A stretch of 64,000 nucleotides of DNA from Candidatus Electrothrix gigas (GCA_022766165.1 QYLO01000010.1:1-64000), one strand, 5' to 3'; positions 34,740 to 43,721 are shown, counted from the first letter of the stretch. Numbers and translations are program-made. Notes: generated by a model not told the origin, from the letters alone.

Positions 34740-35388
34740 GATAAGAGCATTTTTCCAGCCTGTTGCGCAGTCCCTTGGCCATAAACTCTTTGGCAGTGAG
34801 CCACTTTAAAGTACCGCCTGTGCCATCTCGAAAGCTCAGGATGTTTTCCAAGAGGGATTGCTGCTGTGCATCAAAGCTGTCCTGACAGAGTACCTGACCA
34901 TCGGGCATGGCCAAGAGCCGATATTTAAAGGCAACTGAGGCAGGTTCTTTTGCGGTCATTTCTCCACCAACCCGTTCCTTATAGCGGTGCAAGGTGGTTT
35001 CTAGCACAGCATTACAACTGAGCTTATCAGCATATTTTTTGGCCCGTTGCAGAGAAGGTGCTGCTGATGCATCCTCGTCAGCTCCAGAATTCCCATCGCT
35101 GAACAGCCGCACATCCTTTCTGCTGAGAAAATGTTTTTTCAAGAGCTTATTGGTGGAGTACAGCCCGTCTTCCAGCTCTTTCCGCTCTATTTGCGAAAGC
35201 AGCTCACTGTCCAGTGAAGGAACACTGACTGCCGGAGCAACCGCAACACAACTCACGGCAAAATCAGGAAGCTGCTCAGAGTTTTTCTCTTTTTTCTGAC
35301 TGCACCCAGTACTCAGGATTGTCACGGCAAGTATTCCCGCCAAGGCAATTCTGATGCTGCATCTTTTTATAACCATCTGTTCCCTCAT
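34729..35388 (-). CDS. Putative lipoprotein, unknown
   Basis: The 219-residue protein has a lipoprotein signal peptide (RIALAGILAVTILSTGC) with lipidation at about Cys29, so it should be membrane anchored. The mature part is polar, with LLSQIERKELEDGLYSTN, ADKLSCNAVLETTLHRYKERVGGE and VAFKYRLLAMPDGQVLC. I do not recognise a family. It opens a minus-strand operon: its stop overlaps the TtcA-like start by 11 bases, and the DUF89 gene follows. A Shine-Dalgarno sequence is weak. Confidence 0.78.
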   Translation of the reverse strand: MREQMVIKRCSIRIALAGILAVTILSTGCSQKKEKNSEQLPDFAVSCVAVAPAVSVPSLDSELLSQIERKELEDGLYSTNKLLKKHFLSRKDVRLFSDGNSGADEDASAAPSLQRAKKYADKLSCNAVLETTLHRYKERVGGEMTAKEPASVAFKYRLLAMPDGQVLCQDSFDAQQQSLLENILSFRDGTGGTLKWLTAKEFMAKGLRNRLEKCSYLAQ

Positions 35389-35434
35389 GATAATAATTAG
35401 GGAGTCTCCAAAAATATATTCCCATTTTCAGGTT

Positions 35435-35494
35435 GTAGGGGCAGGTCCCTGTGCCTGCCCGTATGTAAGTGCGAACACAGGGGTTCGCCCCTAC
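35435..35494. repeat. 60-bp palindromic intergenic repeat
   Basis: It starts GTAGGGGCAGGTCCCTG and ends GGGGTTCGCCCCTAC, with terminal arms GTAGGGGC and GCCCCTAC. Internal pairs are GGCAG/CTGCC-like and GCGAAC/GTTCGC. From memory, similar palindromes are abundant in several bacterial groups as non-autonomous repeats. Copy number here is one clear copy. Confidence 0.6.
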
Positions 35495-35507
35495 GGTACC
35501 CGATTCC

Positions 35508-36179
35508 TTACAGAGATCCCTTTGATGAGAGGGTCCCAACCAGCCCCTGCCGCAGGGACGCTCCCTCGCCCATAGCCCGTCCTAGAGCCTTGAATACCGC
35601 TTCAATAATATGATGGGCATTGTCCCCATGCAGGAGATCTACATGTAAGGTTATGCCAGCATGTTGTGCCACAGCCCGCAGAAACTCCAAGACAAGGGCC
35701 GTGTCAAAGGTACCCACTTTTTGGTCTCGAATGGATACATCATAGTGAAGAAAGGGACGGTTAGAAAAGTCAAGACTGACCCGGGCCAGGGTTTCATCCA
35801 TAGGCACATAGGCATGGGCATAGCGATGAATGCCTGTTTTATCGCCCAAAGCCTGAGCAAAGGCCTGACCAAGGCAGATGCCAATATCTTCTACAGTATG
35901 ATGATCATCAACATGAATATCCCCTGTTGCCCGGATTGTGAGATCAAAAAAACCGTGGACAGTAAAGAGGGTCAGCATGTGATCCATAAACCCAACACCT
36001 GTACTGATCTCAGCCTTGCCAGAACCATCAACATCAAGCTGCAGAAAAATCTTTGTTTCCAAGGTTTCCCGCTCTATCGTGCTTTTTCTTGGGGCAACTC
36101 TTGTACTATTTGTGCTACTTGTACTGCTTGTACTGCTCGTATCCTTTCTACCCTTTCTATTTTTTATGAGTTCAGTCAT
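35508..36179 (-). CDS. hisB: Imidazoleglycerol-phosphate dehydratase
   Basis: The enzyme dehydrates imidazoleglycerol phosphate in histidine synthesis. The metal-binding histidine blocks are VGFMDHMLTLF, HVDDHHTVEDIG and LHGDNAHHIIEAVFKALG, and GIHRYAHAYVPMDETLA follows the family order. The protein is 223 residues, longer than the common 195, because of an extra N-terminal segment of about 30 residues. This carries the low-complexity SSTSSTSSTNST, encoded by 9-bp units. No phosphatase domain is fused. No other his gene is in the window, so it is isolated here. The true start may be further in, but no good alternative ATG is visible. Confidence 0.95.
   Translation of the reverse strand: MTELIKNRKGRKDTSSTSSTSSTNSTRVAPRKSTIERETLETKIFLQLDVDGSGKAEISTGVGFMDHMLTLFTVHGFFDLTIRATGDIHVDDHHTVEDIGICLGQAFAQALGDKTGIHRYAHAYVPMDETLARVSLDFSNRPFLHYDVSIRDQKVGTFDTALVLEFLRAVAQHAGITLHVDLLHGDNAHHIIEAVFKALGRAMGEGASLRQGLVGTLSSKGSL
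36100..36144 (-). repeat. 9-bp tandem array in hisB 5' end
   Basis: Plus-strand units CTTGTACTA, TTTGTGCTA, CTTGTACTG, CTTGTACTG and CTCGTATCC follow each other. They encode SSTSSTSST-like residues in the hisB N-terminal extension. Confidence 0.75.
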
Positions 36180-36257
36180 AATATGTATACTCTCGTGTCT
36201 GTACAGTCTGTACGTATCTCTTCAATCCTTTAACAGCTCTGATAAATTCTGATAACT

Positions 36258-36803
36258 ATGAAACTCTGCATTGCTACTGTTCCTGTCTCGCTTGTCTGTA
36301 CGATCTGGGCAATCTACTTTTTGGATCTCATCTTGCCTCTCCACCTCAATGCCCACGGGATTATTCCACGTACCACTGCTGGCTTAGTTGGCATCCCGTT
36401 GACCAACTTTCTTCATGCCAATCTCAGGCATCTTATCAGCAATACGGTTCCGCTGTTTGTTCTGAGCCTGCTTCTGAGCCTCTTTTATCGAAAAATATTT
36501 TTTGAGGTACTGATCATCATTATTAGTTGCGGTGGTATGCTGGTCTGGCTCTTGGCCCGATCTGCCAATCATATCGGGGCCAGTATGCTTATTTATGGAT
36601 TAGCTGCCTTTTTGATCAGCTATGGTCTACTCAAACGGGAACTGATTCCGGTTATTGTCTCCGTTGTTGTCGCCTTGGTCTATGGCGTTGGGATGCTCGG
36701 CGGCTTGCTTCCCTTTCATGGATTCATATCCTGGGAGGGGCATCTCTTTGGGGCAACAGGCGGGGTTTTTGCAGCGTATCTTTTCAAAAAAAAGAGACTG
36801 TAG
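36258..36803 (+). CDS. Rhomboid intramembrane serine protease
   Basis: The 181-residue protein has about six hydrophobic segments and the rhomboid catalytic set: Ser109 in HIGASMLIYG, His162 in WEGHLFGATGG, and oxyanion-side His53 and Asn62 in FLHANLRHLISN. It cleaves membrane proteins within the bilayer. The compact six-helix form is the bacterial GlpG-like class without cytosolic domain. It lies between the divergent hisB and the convergent pgl gene (14 bases between stops), so it is monocistronic. Confidence 0.9.
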   Translation: MKLCIATVPVSLVCTIWAIYFLDLILPLHLNAHGIIPRTTAGLVGIPLTNFLHANLRHLISNTVPLFVLSLLLSLFYRKIFFEVLIIIISCGGMLVWLLARSANHIGASMLIYGLAAFLISYGLLKRELIPVIVSVVVALVYGVGMLGGLLPFHGFISWEGHLFGATGGVFAAYLFKKKRL

Positions 36804-36817
36804 GGGCGAGTACGATG

Positions 36818-37522
36818 TCAGGCCGCCCAATACACAGCAACCGGGGTTTGCTGTTGCCGGAGAATAAAGCGAATCGGCATATCCTCTGCCAAGCCGTCCT
36901 CTTGGGCCTTTGCCAGTACAGCTTTTTTTTCTCGGCCATGTATATGGAGAATAATTTCATCTGCATCAAGCAGCGTGGGAAGTGTCAAGGTCATGCGCTC
37001 ATGAGCTACATTGACTGACGTCGTAGCCATACAAGTCGCCATACATATTGCGTCAGAGTTCATGTCCGTGGCAGCTACAAGCTGGCTTGAACCTGGAAAG
37101 AGAGAGGCTGTATGTCCGTCATGCCCCATGCCAAGGAGCAACACGGTAAACGGGCGAGGCACCTTGCGTAAGTCCTGCCGACACTGGGCCTGCCCCTCCA
37201 TCGCTGTTGGAAAAATATTTTTTAAGCCGATAAAGGTAGCTGCTGCTGCCTGATCCTGCAACAGGTACTGACGAACCAACCGCTCATTCGAGGCTGCATC
37301 TGCGGGATCAACCCAGCGTTCATCAACCAGGGTGATAACCACATCTTGCCAGGAAATATCTTGTTGAGAAAGCTTGGTAAACAGCGGTTGAGGGGTAGAA
37401 CCACCAGACACGGCTAGGCTTGCCCACCCATGACGGGTAATGCTTTTCTGTAAAGCCCGAGTAATTTTCTCTGCTAACTCGGCAACAAGTGTCTCTTGAT
37501 CTTGAAAAAGGAACTCTCGCAT
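36818..37522 (-). CDS. pgl: 6-phosphogluconolactonase
   Basis: The 234-residue enzyme hydrolyses 6-phosphogluconolactone in the oxidative pentose phosphate pathway. It shows SLAVSGGSTPQPLF, VTLVDERWVDPADAASNERLV and LLGMGHDGHTASLFPG, the signature order of NagB-fold lactonases. RMTLTLPTLLDADEI follows. Length is typical. It is followed on the same strand by the promoter side of the rhomboid gene; the HAD phosphatase gene lies 26 bases upstream of its start, possibly in the same transcript. Confidence 0.93.
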   Translation of the reverse strand: MREFLFQDQETLVAELAEKITRALQKSITRHGWASLAVSGGSTPQPLFTKLSQQDISWQDVVITLVDERWVDPADAASNERLVRQYLLQDQAAAATFIGLKNIFPTAMEGQAQCRQDLRKVPRPFTVLLLGMGHDGHTASLFPGSSQLVAATDMNSDAICMATCMATTSVNVAHERMTLTLPTLLDADEIILHIHGREKKAVLAKAQEDGLAEDMPIRFILRQQQTPVAVYWAA

Positions 37523-37548
37523 AGATTTATAGATTTTTTTACTGCTCT

Positions 37549-38268
37549 TTATCGAATCAACTCTTTAAAATAATCAATAGACGGATATGTTGTTGAATAA
37601 CAAGAAGGTCGACGGCTGCTTGAATGGGCAACATGGATCAGGTAGCCTAAACCAAAGGCATCTGCCACGTGCAACACCTTTTCGGTATCATCAGCAAGCA
37701 AGGTTTTCTCAGGGATAAATTCCAGCATATCCTGTAAACCAGGCCAAAACGCTGGCTCTTCCTTCGCAAAGCCAACCTCTTCAGCACAGATAACCCGATC
37801 AAACCACGCCCCAATAGCTGTCTTTTCCAGCTTGATAGACAGGGACTGAGAATGAGCATTGGTGACAAGATAGAGTTGCTTTCGTTTTTTCAAACAGAAT
37901 TCAAGAAACTCTATCACATAAGGGTGAACACCTATGAGGTGATTGATCCGTAGCTTTAACTCTGGTAAATCAAGATTGAGGGTATGAGACCAGTACTCAA
38001 GGTCAGCCCATTGCAAGGAGTTTTCAACAGCCTGATAACGGGTTTGCAGCCTTTCGCTTGCCTCATCCACAGAGATATTATGAAGTAACGCATAATGTTC
38101 TGGTAGATAGACATTCCAGAAGTAGTCATCAAAATGCTTATCCAAAAGGGTCCCGTCCATGTCCAATATGACTGTGTCAACATCATCCCAGCAAAGATCA
38201 GGGTTGATTTTATCGCCACATTGCTGTTCTACGCTCTCTACTGTTTTTTTTTCTTGTATATCGTGCAT
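37549..38268 (-). CDS. yrfG: HAD hydrolase, GMP/IMP nucleotidase YrfG-like
   Basis: The 239-residue HAD protein has motif I DMDGTLLD near residue 36, FDDYFWNVYLPEHY, motif II LVTNAH near 135, motif III with EEVGFAKEEPAFW and motif IV LLADDTEKVL. The N-terminal half (VDTVILDMDGTLLDKHFDDYFW) and the C-terminus (YPSIDYFKELI) follow E. coli YrfG, a purine 5'-nucleotidase, closely. A glycerol-3-phosphatase-type alternative is less likely. It forms a likely minus-strand pair with pgl (26-base gap). Confidence 0.85.
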   Translation of the reverse strand: MHDIQEKKTVESVEQQCGDKINPDLCWDDVDTVILDMDGTLLDKHFDDYFWNVYLPEHYALLHNISVDEASERLQTRYQAVENSLQWADLEYWSHTLNLDLPELKLRINHLIGVHPYVIEFLEFCLKKRKQLYLVTNAHSQSLSIKLEKTAIGAWFDRVICAEEVGFAKEEPAFWPGLQDMLEFIPEKTLLADDTEKVLHVADAFGLGYLIHVAHSSSRRPSCYSTTYPSIDYFKELIR

Positions 38269-38386
38269 ACGCTCTTGCCCACCTTATTTTGCTCGAACCT
38301 AAAACCCTCAACCCTCAACCCTCAAAGGGTTCCTTGAACATCTCTTCACTTTTTCATATACGATCTAATACAAAAAAGATATGCTG

Positions 38387-41300
38387 TCAAACCAGATTTT
38401 TGCTCAAGAAACGAAGAATCCCCTCTATCCGCTGAAACAGCTCCACCTGCTCGATGTTTTCATCCAAGGCAACAAGAAGCCGCTGATCCGGGGTCAGGCG
38501 CACAGGTTCCTGGGCAAGTTGCTTTGTAGGCACACTAGGCACACGCAGCCTTTTGCTCAGTTGATCCGGTCGAGCCTCTTTCTTTTTTTTCGGTTGGGGT
38601 TGAGAATGGGGTTGAGAATAGGCAATAAAGGCCAGCAAGGTCTCAGGAGCAACCGGAGAGTGTTGGCCAAAGCTGAACACCAAGTTGGCAGGCCCCTGTT
38701 CCAGTTTGATAATACCCAGTTGCCGGAGCCGATACTTGAGGCCAATCAGGGCAAAGAGGGCATCAGTCTCCCGAGGGATTGGGCCAAAGCGATCTCTGAT
38801 TTCATCTCGGAGATCGGCAAGCTGTTCTGGATCTTGGTTGCCAGCCACAGAGAGGCGACGGTACAGGCGATAACGCAGGACCGTATCCGGGACATAATCA
38901 TCTGGTAAAAAGGCGGCCACCCGCAACATAACATCCGGTTCCACAACAGGTTCTGAACGTTCCGAGAGCTCTGAGAATTCTGAGAATTTTGAGGAGTCGC
39001 TTCCCTGTTGTGCAGTCTGCTCTTTCAAATCCGCTACAGTGGATTGCAGCAGTTCCAGGTAGAGATCATAGCCCACCGCAGCAATGTGGCCAGATTGAGA
39101 AACACCGAGCAGGTTGCCCCCGCCCCGAATCTGCAGATCGTTCATAGCTAACTGAAAGCCACTGCCCAGCTCTGAGCAGTCCATCAAGGCCCGGAGCCGC
39201 TGCCCAGCATCCGCAGTCATTTGCTCTGTGGACGGCACCAGCAGATAGGCGTATGATTGACGAGAAGAACGGCCCACTCTCCCTCTGAGTTGATACATAT
39301 CTGCCAGCCCAATTCGATCGGCCCGGTTGATAATAATGGTGTTGGCATTGGGAATATCAAGACCGGACTCAATAATCGTGGTACTGACCAGCATATCCAC
39401 CTTATGCTTGATAAAGCTGACCATAACCTCTTCTAGCTGTTTGCCTGACATCTGTCCGTGGGCTACAGCAAGGCGGGCATGGGGTACCAGTTGTTCAATC
39501 TGTTGTGCAACCCGATGGATGGATTGTATCCGATTATGAACAAAAAAGATCTGACCTCCCCGATCCAACTCCTGTTGCACAGCTTCTCGGATCACCAGAT
39601 CGTCATAGCGGGCCAGAAAGGTCTTTACTGACCGTCGCTGTCGAGGTGGGCTGGAAATCACGGAGAGGTCACGAATACCCAGCAAGGACATCTGCAAGGT
39701 GCGAGGAATCGGGGTTGCGGTCAGGGTCAGCACGTCCACATCAGCTCGCAACTTCTTCATCTTCTCCTTATGAGAAACCCCAAAGCGATGCTCCTCATCC
39801 ACAATTAACAGACCTAATTTCTGAAAGCTAATGCTTTTGGAAAGCAGCCGATGGGTTCCCACCACCAGGTTGATATGCCCCTCCTTGAGATCCCGGATAA
39901 TCTCCTTTTGTTCTTGCGTGGTGCGAAAGCGATTGGTACAGGCCACCTGCACATCAAAATCAGCAAAACGTTCCCTAAAAGTTGCTGCATGTTGTTCTGC
40001 TAACACGGTTGTCGGTACCAGGACAGCCACTTGAAAACCGTCTTCAATCACCTTATAGGCGGCTCTGATCGCAACCTCGGTCTTGCCATAGCCCACATCA
40101 CCGCAGATCAAGCGATCCATTGGCTTGTCAGAGCAGAGATCCGTGAGTACGTCCTCAATCGCCTGGGCCTGTCCTTGGGTTTCGCTATATGGAAAGGAGT
40201 CAGCCAGCTCTTTGAACAGGATGCCGGGTGGTTGAAAACAATGCCCCTTACGCATCTCTCGACGGGCATACAGAGCCAATAACTCTTGAGCAACCTGCCA
40301 GACCGCCTCTGTAACCTTTTTCTTGGCTGTCTGCCAGCGTTGAGAACCCAATCGGTCCAGCTTGGGCTGGTGTTCGGTCAGTCCTTGATAACGGCTGACC
40401 CAGTGCAGTTGATGTACCGGGACATAGAGCCTGTCGTTGCCAAGAAATTCAAGCAGCATAAAGTCGCCGCACTGCCCGGCAAAGTCCATGTTGACTAAAC
40501 CCTGAAAGCTCGCCAACCCATGATCCCGATGAACAACCGTATCGCCGATACTGATCTCCTCTAAGGCAACAGGCTGGGCCTCTGTTCTCCCTGTCCTCTG
40601 TCTTTTGTTTATACTGCCCGACAGGCGTTTATCTCCGAAAAGTTCTGCTGCTGACAGGATATGGAGCTGCTCTTCAGGTAAATCAAAGCCCTGTGACAGG
40701 GGGTGTTCAACAAGGAGGACTTGACCAACTTGATTGGTATGTTGATTGGTATGTTGGTTGGTATGTTGGTTGGTATGTTGGTCAGCATACTGCTCCAAGG
40801 TAAGCGGGGTCGTCTTTTGACCACAGTGAATCCCATAGCCAGCCAGCATCTCTTTCAAATGCCGAGCCTGCTGTTCAGAACGACAGGCAAGAATAACTGT
40901 CTCCTTGGTCTGTTGCCATTGCAGGAGTCGGTCTGCCAACGGAGCCAGCACCCCACGCTTTTTCCTGTGCAGCTCTATCTCCTGCCGCAATAGAGAGTGA
41001 TCACCGACCTGCTGAACAATCTGTTGAGTTTGTTGTTCCACAGCAGGATCAGGACGCAAACAGAGAGCAACCTGTGTTCTGGCTTGTAGGCAACTATCAA
41101 ACTCCTCTTGGTCCATAAAAAGAGTATGGGGAGGCAAGGCCAGTCCCTGTGCCTCGTCATCTGATGCATTCTCATAATTTACCGTAATTCGTTCCCAAAC
41201 CAAGGTCATCTTGCGCTTGATTGCTATTGGATCATGGAGAACACAGGGACAGTCAGCAGGCAGATAATCAAACAGGGTTTGCGGCTTGGGATCTTGATAG

Positions 41301-42142
41301 ATAAGCGGGAGAAAGAATTCAATGCCAGGGAAACGAAGCTGGTCCCGAAGCAGCGACATGACTTGGCGGGCTTGATCATCCTGAACATGAACACGCCCCG
41401 GAGCAAGTTCTTCAGCAGTGGCAGAGAGACCCTGTCTCCACTCCTCCTGAGCAGCAACATTGGGAAAAAGAATGTCCGAGCCTGGCAGCAGAATAGCCTC
41501 TTCCAACTCCTCCTGAGAACGTTGACTCAACGGATCAAAAAGGCGGATGGACTTGACAGTATCTTCAGAGAAATCAAGACGCAAAGGGCCTTGCAGAGCA
41601 GGGTTGGCTGGCGGCGGGAAAAGATCCACTATGCCTCCCCGCACAGCCAGATCTCCCGGTTGACGAACTAATGCACAAGACGCATATCCTGTAGCAAGAA
41701 GAGAGGCAATCAGGGCCTCTTGATCCGTGTCCTCACCAGCCATGACTAACTCACAGCTTTGGCTCAACACCTGCTGGGGGATAACCCTGCGCATGATAGC
41801 CTCAACCGAGGTCAGGACAATACAAGGACCAGCCTGTTCTTGGAGAAAATAAAGGGTAGCAAGTCGAGCCGCTACAGTGACTGGATCTGGGGCAAGTTGC
41901 GTATAAGGAGCTATTTCAAAGGCAGGGTAGGTAAGGACTGGAACATCAGTAAAGAGCCGAACATCCCCGGCCAGCGATTCAAGTTGATCATCCGATGCTA
42001 CAAGGCAGCATACCGTCTGCTGCTGCATCTCCTGAAGTCGGGCCACGAACAGGGCTGCGCTTCCGCCATGTAACCCACAAATATCTATTTTCTTGCCTTG
42101 CTGCCCTTTGCTGGCGGACAGCTGTTTACAAACTGACAACAT
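38387..42142 (-). CDS. mfd: Transcription-repair coupling factor Mfd
   Basis: Mfd removes stalled RNA polymerase and recruits UvrA. The 1251-residue protein has the UvrB-homology N-terminus (LVLPTYPAFEIAPY-like, here TDVPVLTYPAFEIAPYTQLAPD), the RNA-polymerase interaction domain (SIGDTVVHRDHGLASFQGL), and the RecG-like helicase with GDVGYGKTEVAIRAAYK (P-loop Lys near residue 686), VDEEHRFGV and VHNRI. A C-terminal TRCF domain follows (YRLYRRLS, LRDEIRDRFGPIP). It is longer than the usual about 1150 because of low-complexity insertions, such as QHTNQHTNQHTNQHTN and SEFSELSERSE, and a basic C-terminal linker. Only the conserved domains are needed for function. Confidence 0.96.
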   Translation of the reverse strand: MLSVCKQLSASKGQQGKKIDICGLHGGSAALFVARLQEMQQQTVCCLVASDDQLESLAGDVRLFTDVPVLTYPAFEIAPYTQLAPDPVTVAARLATLYFLQEQAGPCIVLTSVEAIMRRVIPQQVLSQSCELVMAGEDTDQEALIASLLATGYASCALVRQPGDLAVRGGIVDLFPPPANPALQGPLRLDFSEDTVKSIRLFDPLSQRSQEELEEAILLPGSDILFPNVAAQEEWRQGLSATAEELAPGRVHVQDDQARQVMSLLRDQLRFPGIEFFLPLIYQDPKPQTLFDYLPADCPCVLHDPIAIKRKMTLVWERITVNYENASDDEAQGLALPPHTLFMDQEEFDSCLQARTQVALCLRPDPAVEQQTQQIVQQVGDHSLLRQEIELHRKKRGVLAPLADRLLQWQQTKETVILACRSEQQARHLKEMLAGYGIHCGQKTTPLTLEQYADQHTNQHTNQHTNQHTNQVGQVLLVEHPLSQGFDLPEEQLHILSAAELFGDKRLSGSINKRQRTGRTEAQPVALEEISIGDTVVHRDHGLASFQGLVNMDFAGQCGDFMLLEFLGNDRLYVPVHQLHWVSRYQGLTEHQPKLDRLGSQRWQTAKKKVTEAVWQVAQELLALYARREMRKGHCFQPPGILFKELADSFPYSETQGQAQAIEDVLTDLCSDKPMDRLICGDVGYGKTEVAIRAAYKVIEDGFQVAVLVPTTVLAEQHAATFRERFADFDVQVACTNRFRTTQEQKEIIRDLKEGHINLVVGTHRLLSKSISFQKLGLLIVDEEHRFGVSHKEKMKKLRADVDVLTLTATPIPRTLQMSLLGIRDLSVISSPPRQRRSVKTFLARYDDLVIREAVQQELDRGGQIFFVHNRIQSIHRVAQQIEQLVPHARLAVAHGQMSGKQLEEVMVSFIKHKVDMLVSTTIIESGLDIPNANTIIINRADRIGLADMYQLRGRVGRSSRQSYAYLLVPSTEQMTADAGQRLRALMDCSELGSGFQLAMNDLQIRGGGNLLGVSQSGHIAAVGYDLYLELLQSTVADLKEQTAQQGSDSSKFSEFSELSERSEPVVEPDVMLRVAAFLPDDYVPDTVLRYRLYRRLSVAGNQDPEQLADLRDEIRDRFGPIPRETDALFALIGLKYRLRQLGIIKLEQGPANLVFSFGQHSPVAPETLLAFIAYSQPHSQPQPKKKKEARPDQLSKRLRVPSVPTKQLAQEPVRLTPDQRLLVALDENIEQVELFQRIEGILRFLSKNLV
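40731..40778 (-). repeat. 12-bp tandem array inside mfd
   Basis: Four units of TG(A/G)TTGGTATGT follow without gaps, with a degenerate fifth (to 40790). They encode TNQH repeats in a loop between the N-terminal and the polymerase-interaction domains, where length changes are probably tolerated. Confidence 0.85.
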
Positions 42143-42302
42143 AGTTCCTGTTTTTCCTCAGTGTATTGTTGCGTAGTACATTCCTCTTTCTGGCGAAAAC
42201 CATATTCAGTCAGTAAGGAAAAAGCAAGGGAAAGCGAAAGATAGGGAGAAGAGGTCGCAATTCGTTCGGATTTCCCCCTGACTGTCTCCCGTGTCTCCGC
42301 AA

Positions 42303-42456
42303 TTCCATCGCCCGATACTTTCTGATTCCCTCGCCCGATACTCTTCCTTTCCCTCGCCCGATACTCTTCCTTTCCTTCGAGCGATGCTTTCTCATTCCCT
42401 CGCCCGATGCTTTTCCTTTCCTTCGAGCGATGCTTTCCAATTCCCTCGCTCGATGA
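42303..42456. repeat. 23-bp period minisatellite upstream of mfd
   Basis: Seven units start TTCC at 42303, 42326, 42349, 42372, 42395, 42418 and 42441, exactly 23 bases apart. Each holds TCG-NN-CGAT with the two middle bases varying (CC, CC, CC, AG, CC, AG, CT) while the TCG/CGA dyad is kept. The rest, CTTTTCC-like, is pyrimidine-rich. It lies 160 bases upstream of the mfd start on the minus strand and 140 upstream of the DUF1622 gene, filling most of that 450-base gap; apart from the DUF1622 ribosome binding site I see no further gene there. Confidence 0.85.
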
Positions 42457-42595
42457 AAAATCAGACAGCTCCCCTTTCTTTCTCCTAAAAAAAGCTCTTG
42501 ACAAAATAACCTTACAGTTTAAAACTATTCAATACGCTTTTACTCTTCTTTATTTCCTCAATAGGAGACCTAGCCCATTTAACAGGAGATTGTCC

Positions 42596-43051
42596 TTGAA
42601 TATCCGATTCATCACCAGCGTTATCTTTTTCTCCACCCTACTCACAACCATCCCAGTGCTAGCCCAAGAGCCAGCAGCACACCACGCTCAATCCTCCCTC
42701 TTTGCCTACGCCGAACTAAGTGTTATCAGCATGGTGGAATGGTTGAAACTGGCTGTTGAGACAATAGGCGCCTTGATTATTGCTCTGGGCGTTGTGGTTG
42801 CTGTCTCTACCTTTATCCGAGCCTGGATTGTCCAGCGGCAACCGGATTTCAACAAGGTACGACTCTCCTTAGCTCGCTACCTGGCCTTAGCCCTTGAGTT
42901 TCAGCTTGGAGCGGATATCTTATCCACAGCCGTTGCACCGAGTTGGGATCAAATCGGCAAGTTGGGAGCCATTGCTGTGATACGAACCGTACTCAACTTT
43001 TTCCTGATGCGTGAAATGAAAGAAGAAGGGTTGGAAAAGCACGATACATAA
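42596..43051 (+). CDS. DUF1622 membrane protein
   Basis: The 151-residue protein has a signal peptide (FITSVIFFSTLLTTIPVLAQ, cleavage at AQE) and two or three membrane segments (LKLAVETIGALIIALGVVVAV and LGAIAVIRTVLNFFL). The segment FNKVRLSLARYLALALEFQLGADI is the DUF1622 hallmark. Function is unknown. I choose TTG 42596 because AGGAGA lies six bases upstream and the signal peptide begins here; the frame opens further upstream but would include the repeat array. TTG is a rare start and may keep expression low. Confidence 0.85.
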   Translation: MNIRFITSVIFFSTLLTTIPVLAQEPAAHHAQSSLFAYAELSVISMVEWLKLAVETIGALIIALGVVVAVSTFIRAWIVQRQPDFNKVRLSLARYLALALEFQLGADILSTAVAPSWDQIGKLGAIAVIRTVLNFFLMREMKEEGLEKHDT

Positions 43052-43148
43052 GGCATCCATAGTTTCCGTCTTTTTGAATAGTTCCTTTACATTCATTCGC
43101 TACAGTGCAGACACAACTGCACATCACTCATAAAACTTTTGAACAATC

Positions 43149-43721
43149 ATGGAGAAAAGTATGCAAGTTGATACCCAATCAGAGCTAAGTCGCACTACCT
43201 TGATACTGCACTGGACCGTAGGCATCGTCATGATCATCTTGTTGGCATCAGGTGTATTCATGAAAGAAGCAGAATTTTATGCGATGTATCCCTGGCATAA
43301 GGCATTTGGTGTACTGATTATAGTGCCTGTCGTTCTTCGGGTGCTCTGGAGAGTGAAAAGTGGCTGGTCTCCTCCTGTTCGTGAGTACAGCAAGTTGGAA
43401 AGAGTCCTTGCAAAGTTTATCCATTATCTTTTAATCATTGGTACGGTGATACTGCCAATTTCTGGGTTTCTGATGTCAGCAATGGGCGGGCATGGTGTTG
43501 ACTTGTTTGGCTTGGAACTTGTAGCCAGAAACCCTAACCCACTCAATCCGCAGGAAGTGATCCCATTGAACGGACCAGTTGCAGGTATTGCACATGAAGT
43601 ACACGAAATAGCTGGCTCCATCGTTATCATTGCTGTGATACTGCATACTGTTGGAGTGTTAAAGCACCATATTTTTGACAAGGATGGCACATTAATACGT
43701 ATGCTTGGAGTAAAAGTTTGA
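43149..43721 (+). CDS. Cytochrome b561 family protein
   Basis: The 190-residue membrane protein has four transmembrane segments and histidines typical of haem b ligation: LILHWTVGIVMII, YPWHKAFGVLIIV, FIHYLLIIGTVILP and VILHTVGVLKHH, plus HEVHEIAG. Bacterial b561 proteins pass electrons from the quinone pool to or from small acceptors, some of them superoxide-quinone oxidoreductases. The haem partner here is unknown. It precedes trpD by 19 bases, but the functions do not link. ATGGAGAAAAGTATG gives two possible starts four codons apart. Confidence 0.9.
   Translation: MEKSMQVDTQSELSRTTLILHWTVGIVMIILLASGVFMKEAEFYAMYPWHKAFGVLIIVPVVLRVLWRVKSGWSPPVREYSKLERVLAKFIHYLLIIGTVILPISGFLMSAMGGHGVDLFGLELVARNPNPLNPQEVIPLNGPVAGIAHEVHEIAGSIVIIAVILHTVGVLKHHIFDKDGTLIRMLGVKV

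Noticed and set aside
42303-42456. CRISPR array
   Set aside because: Units follow without spacers and no cas gene is near.
42085-42504. Minus-strand frame through the 23-bp array, charged repeat-like protein
   Set aside because: The residues come from the DNA repeat read in one frame; the period is not a multiple of three, and no ribosome binding site or homology supports it.
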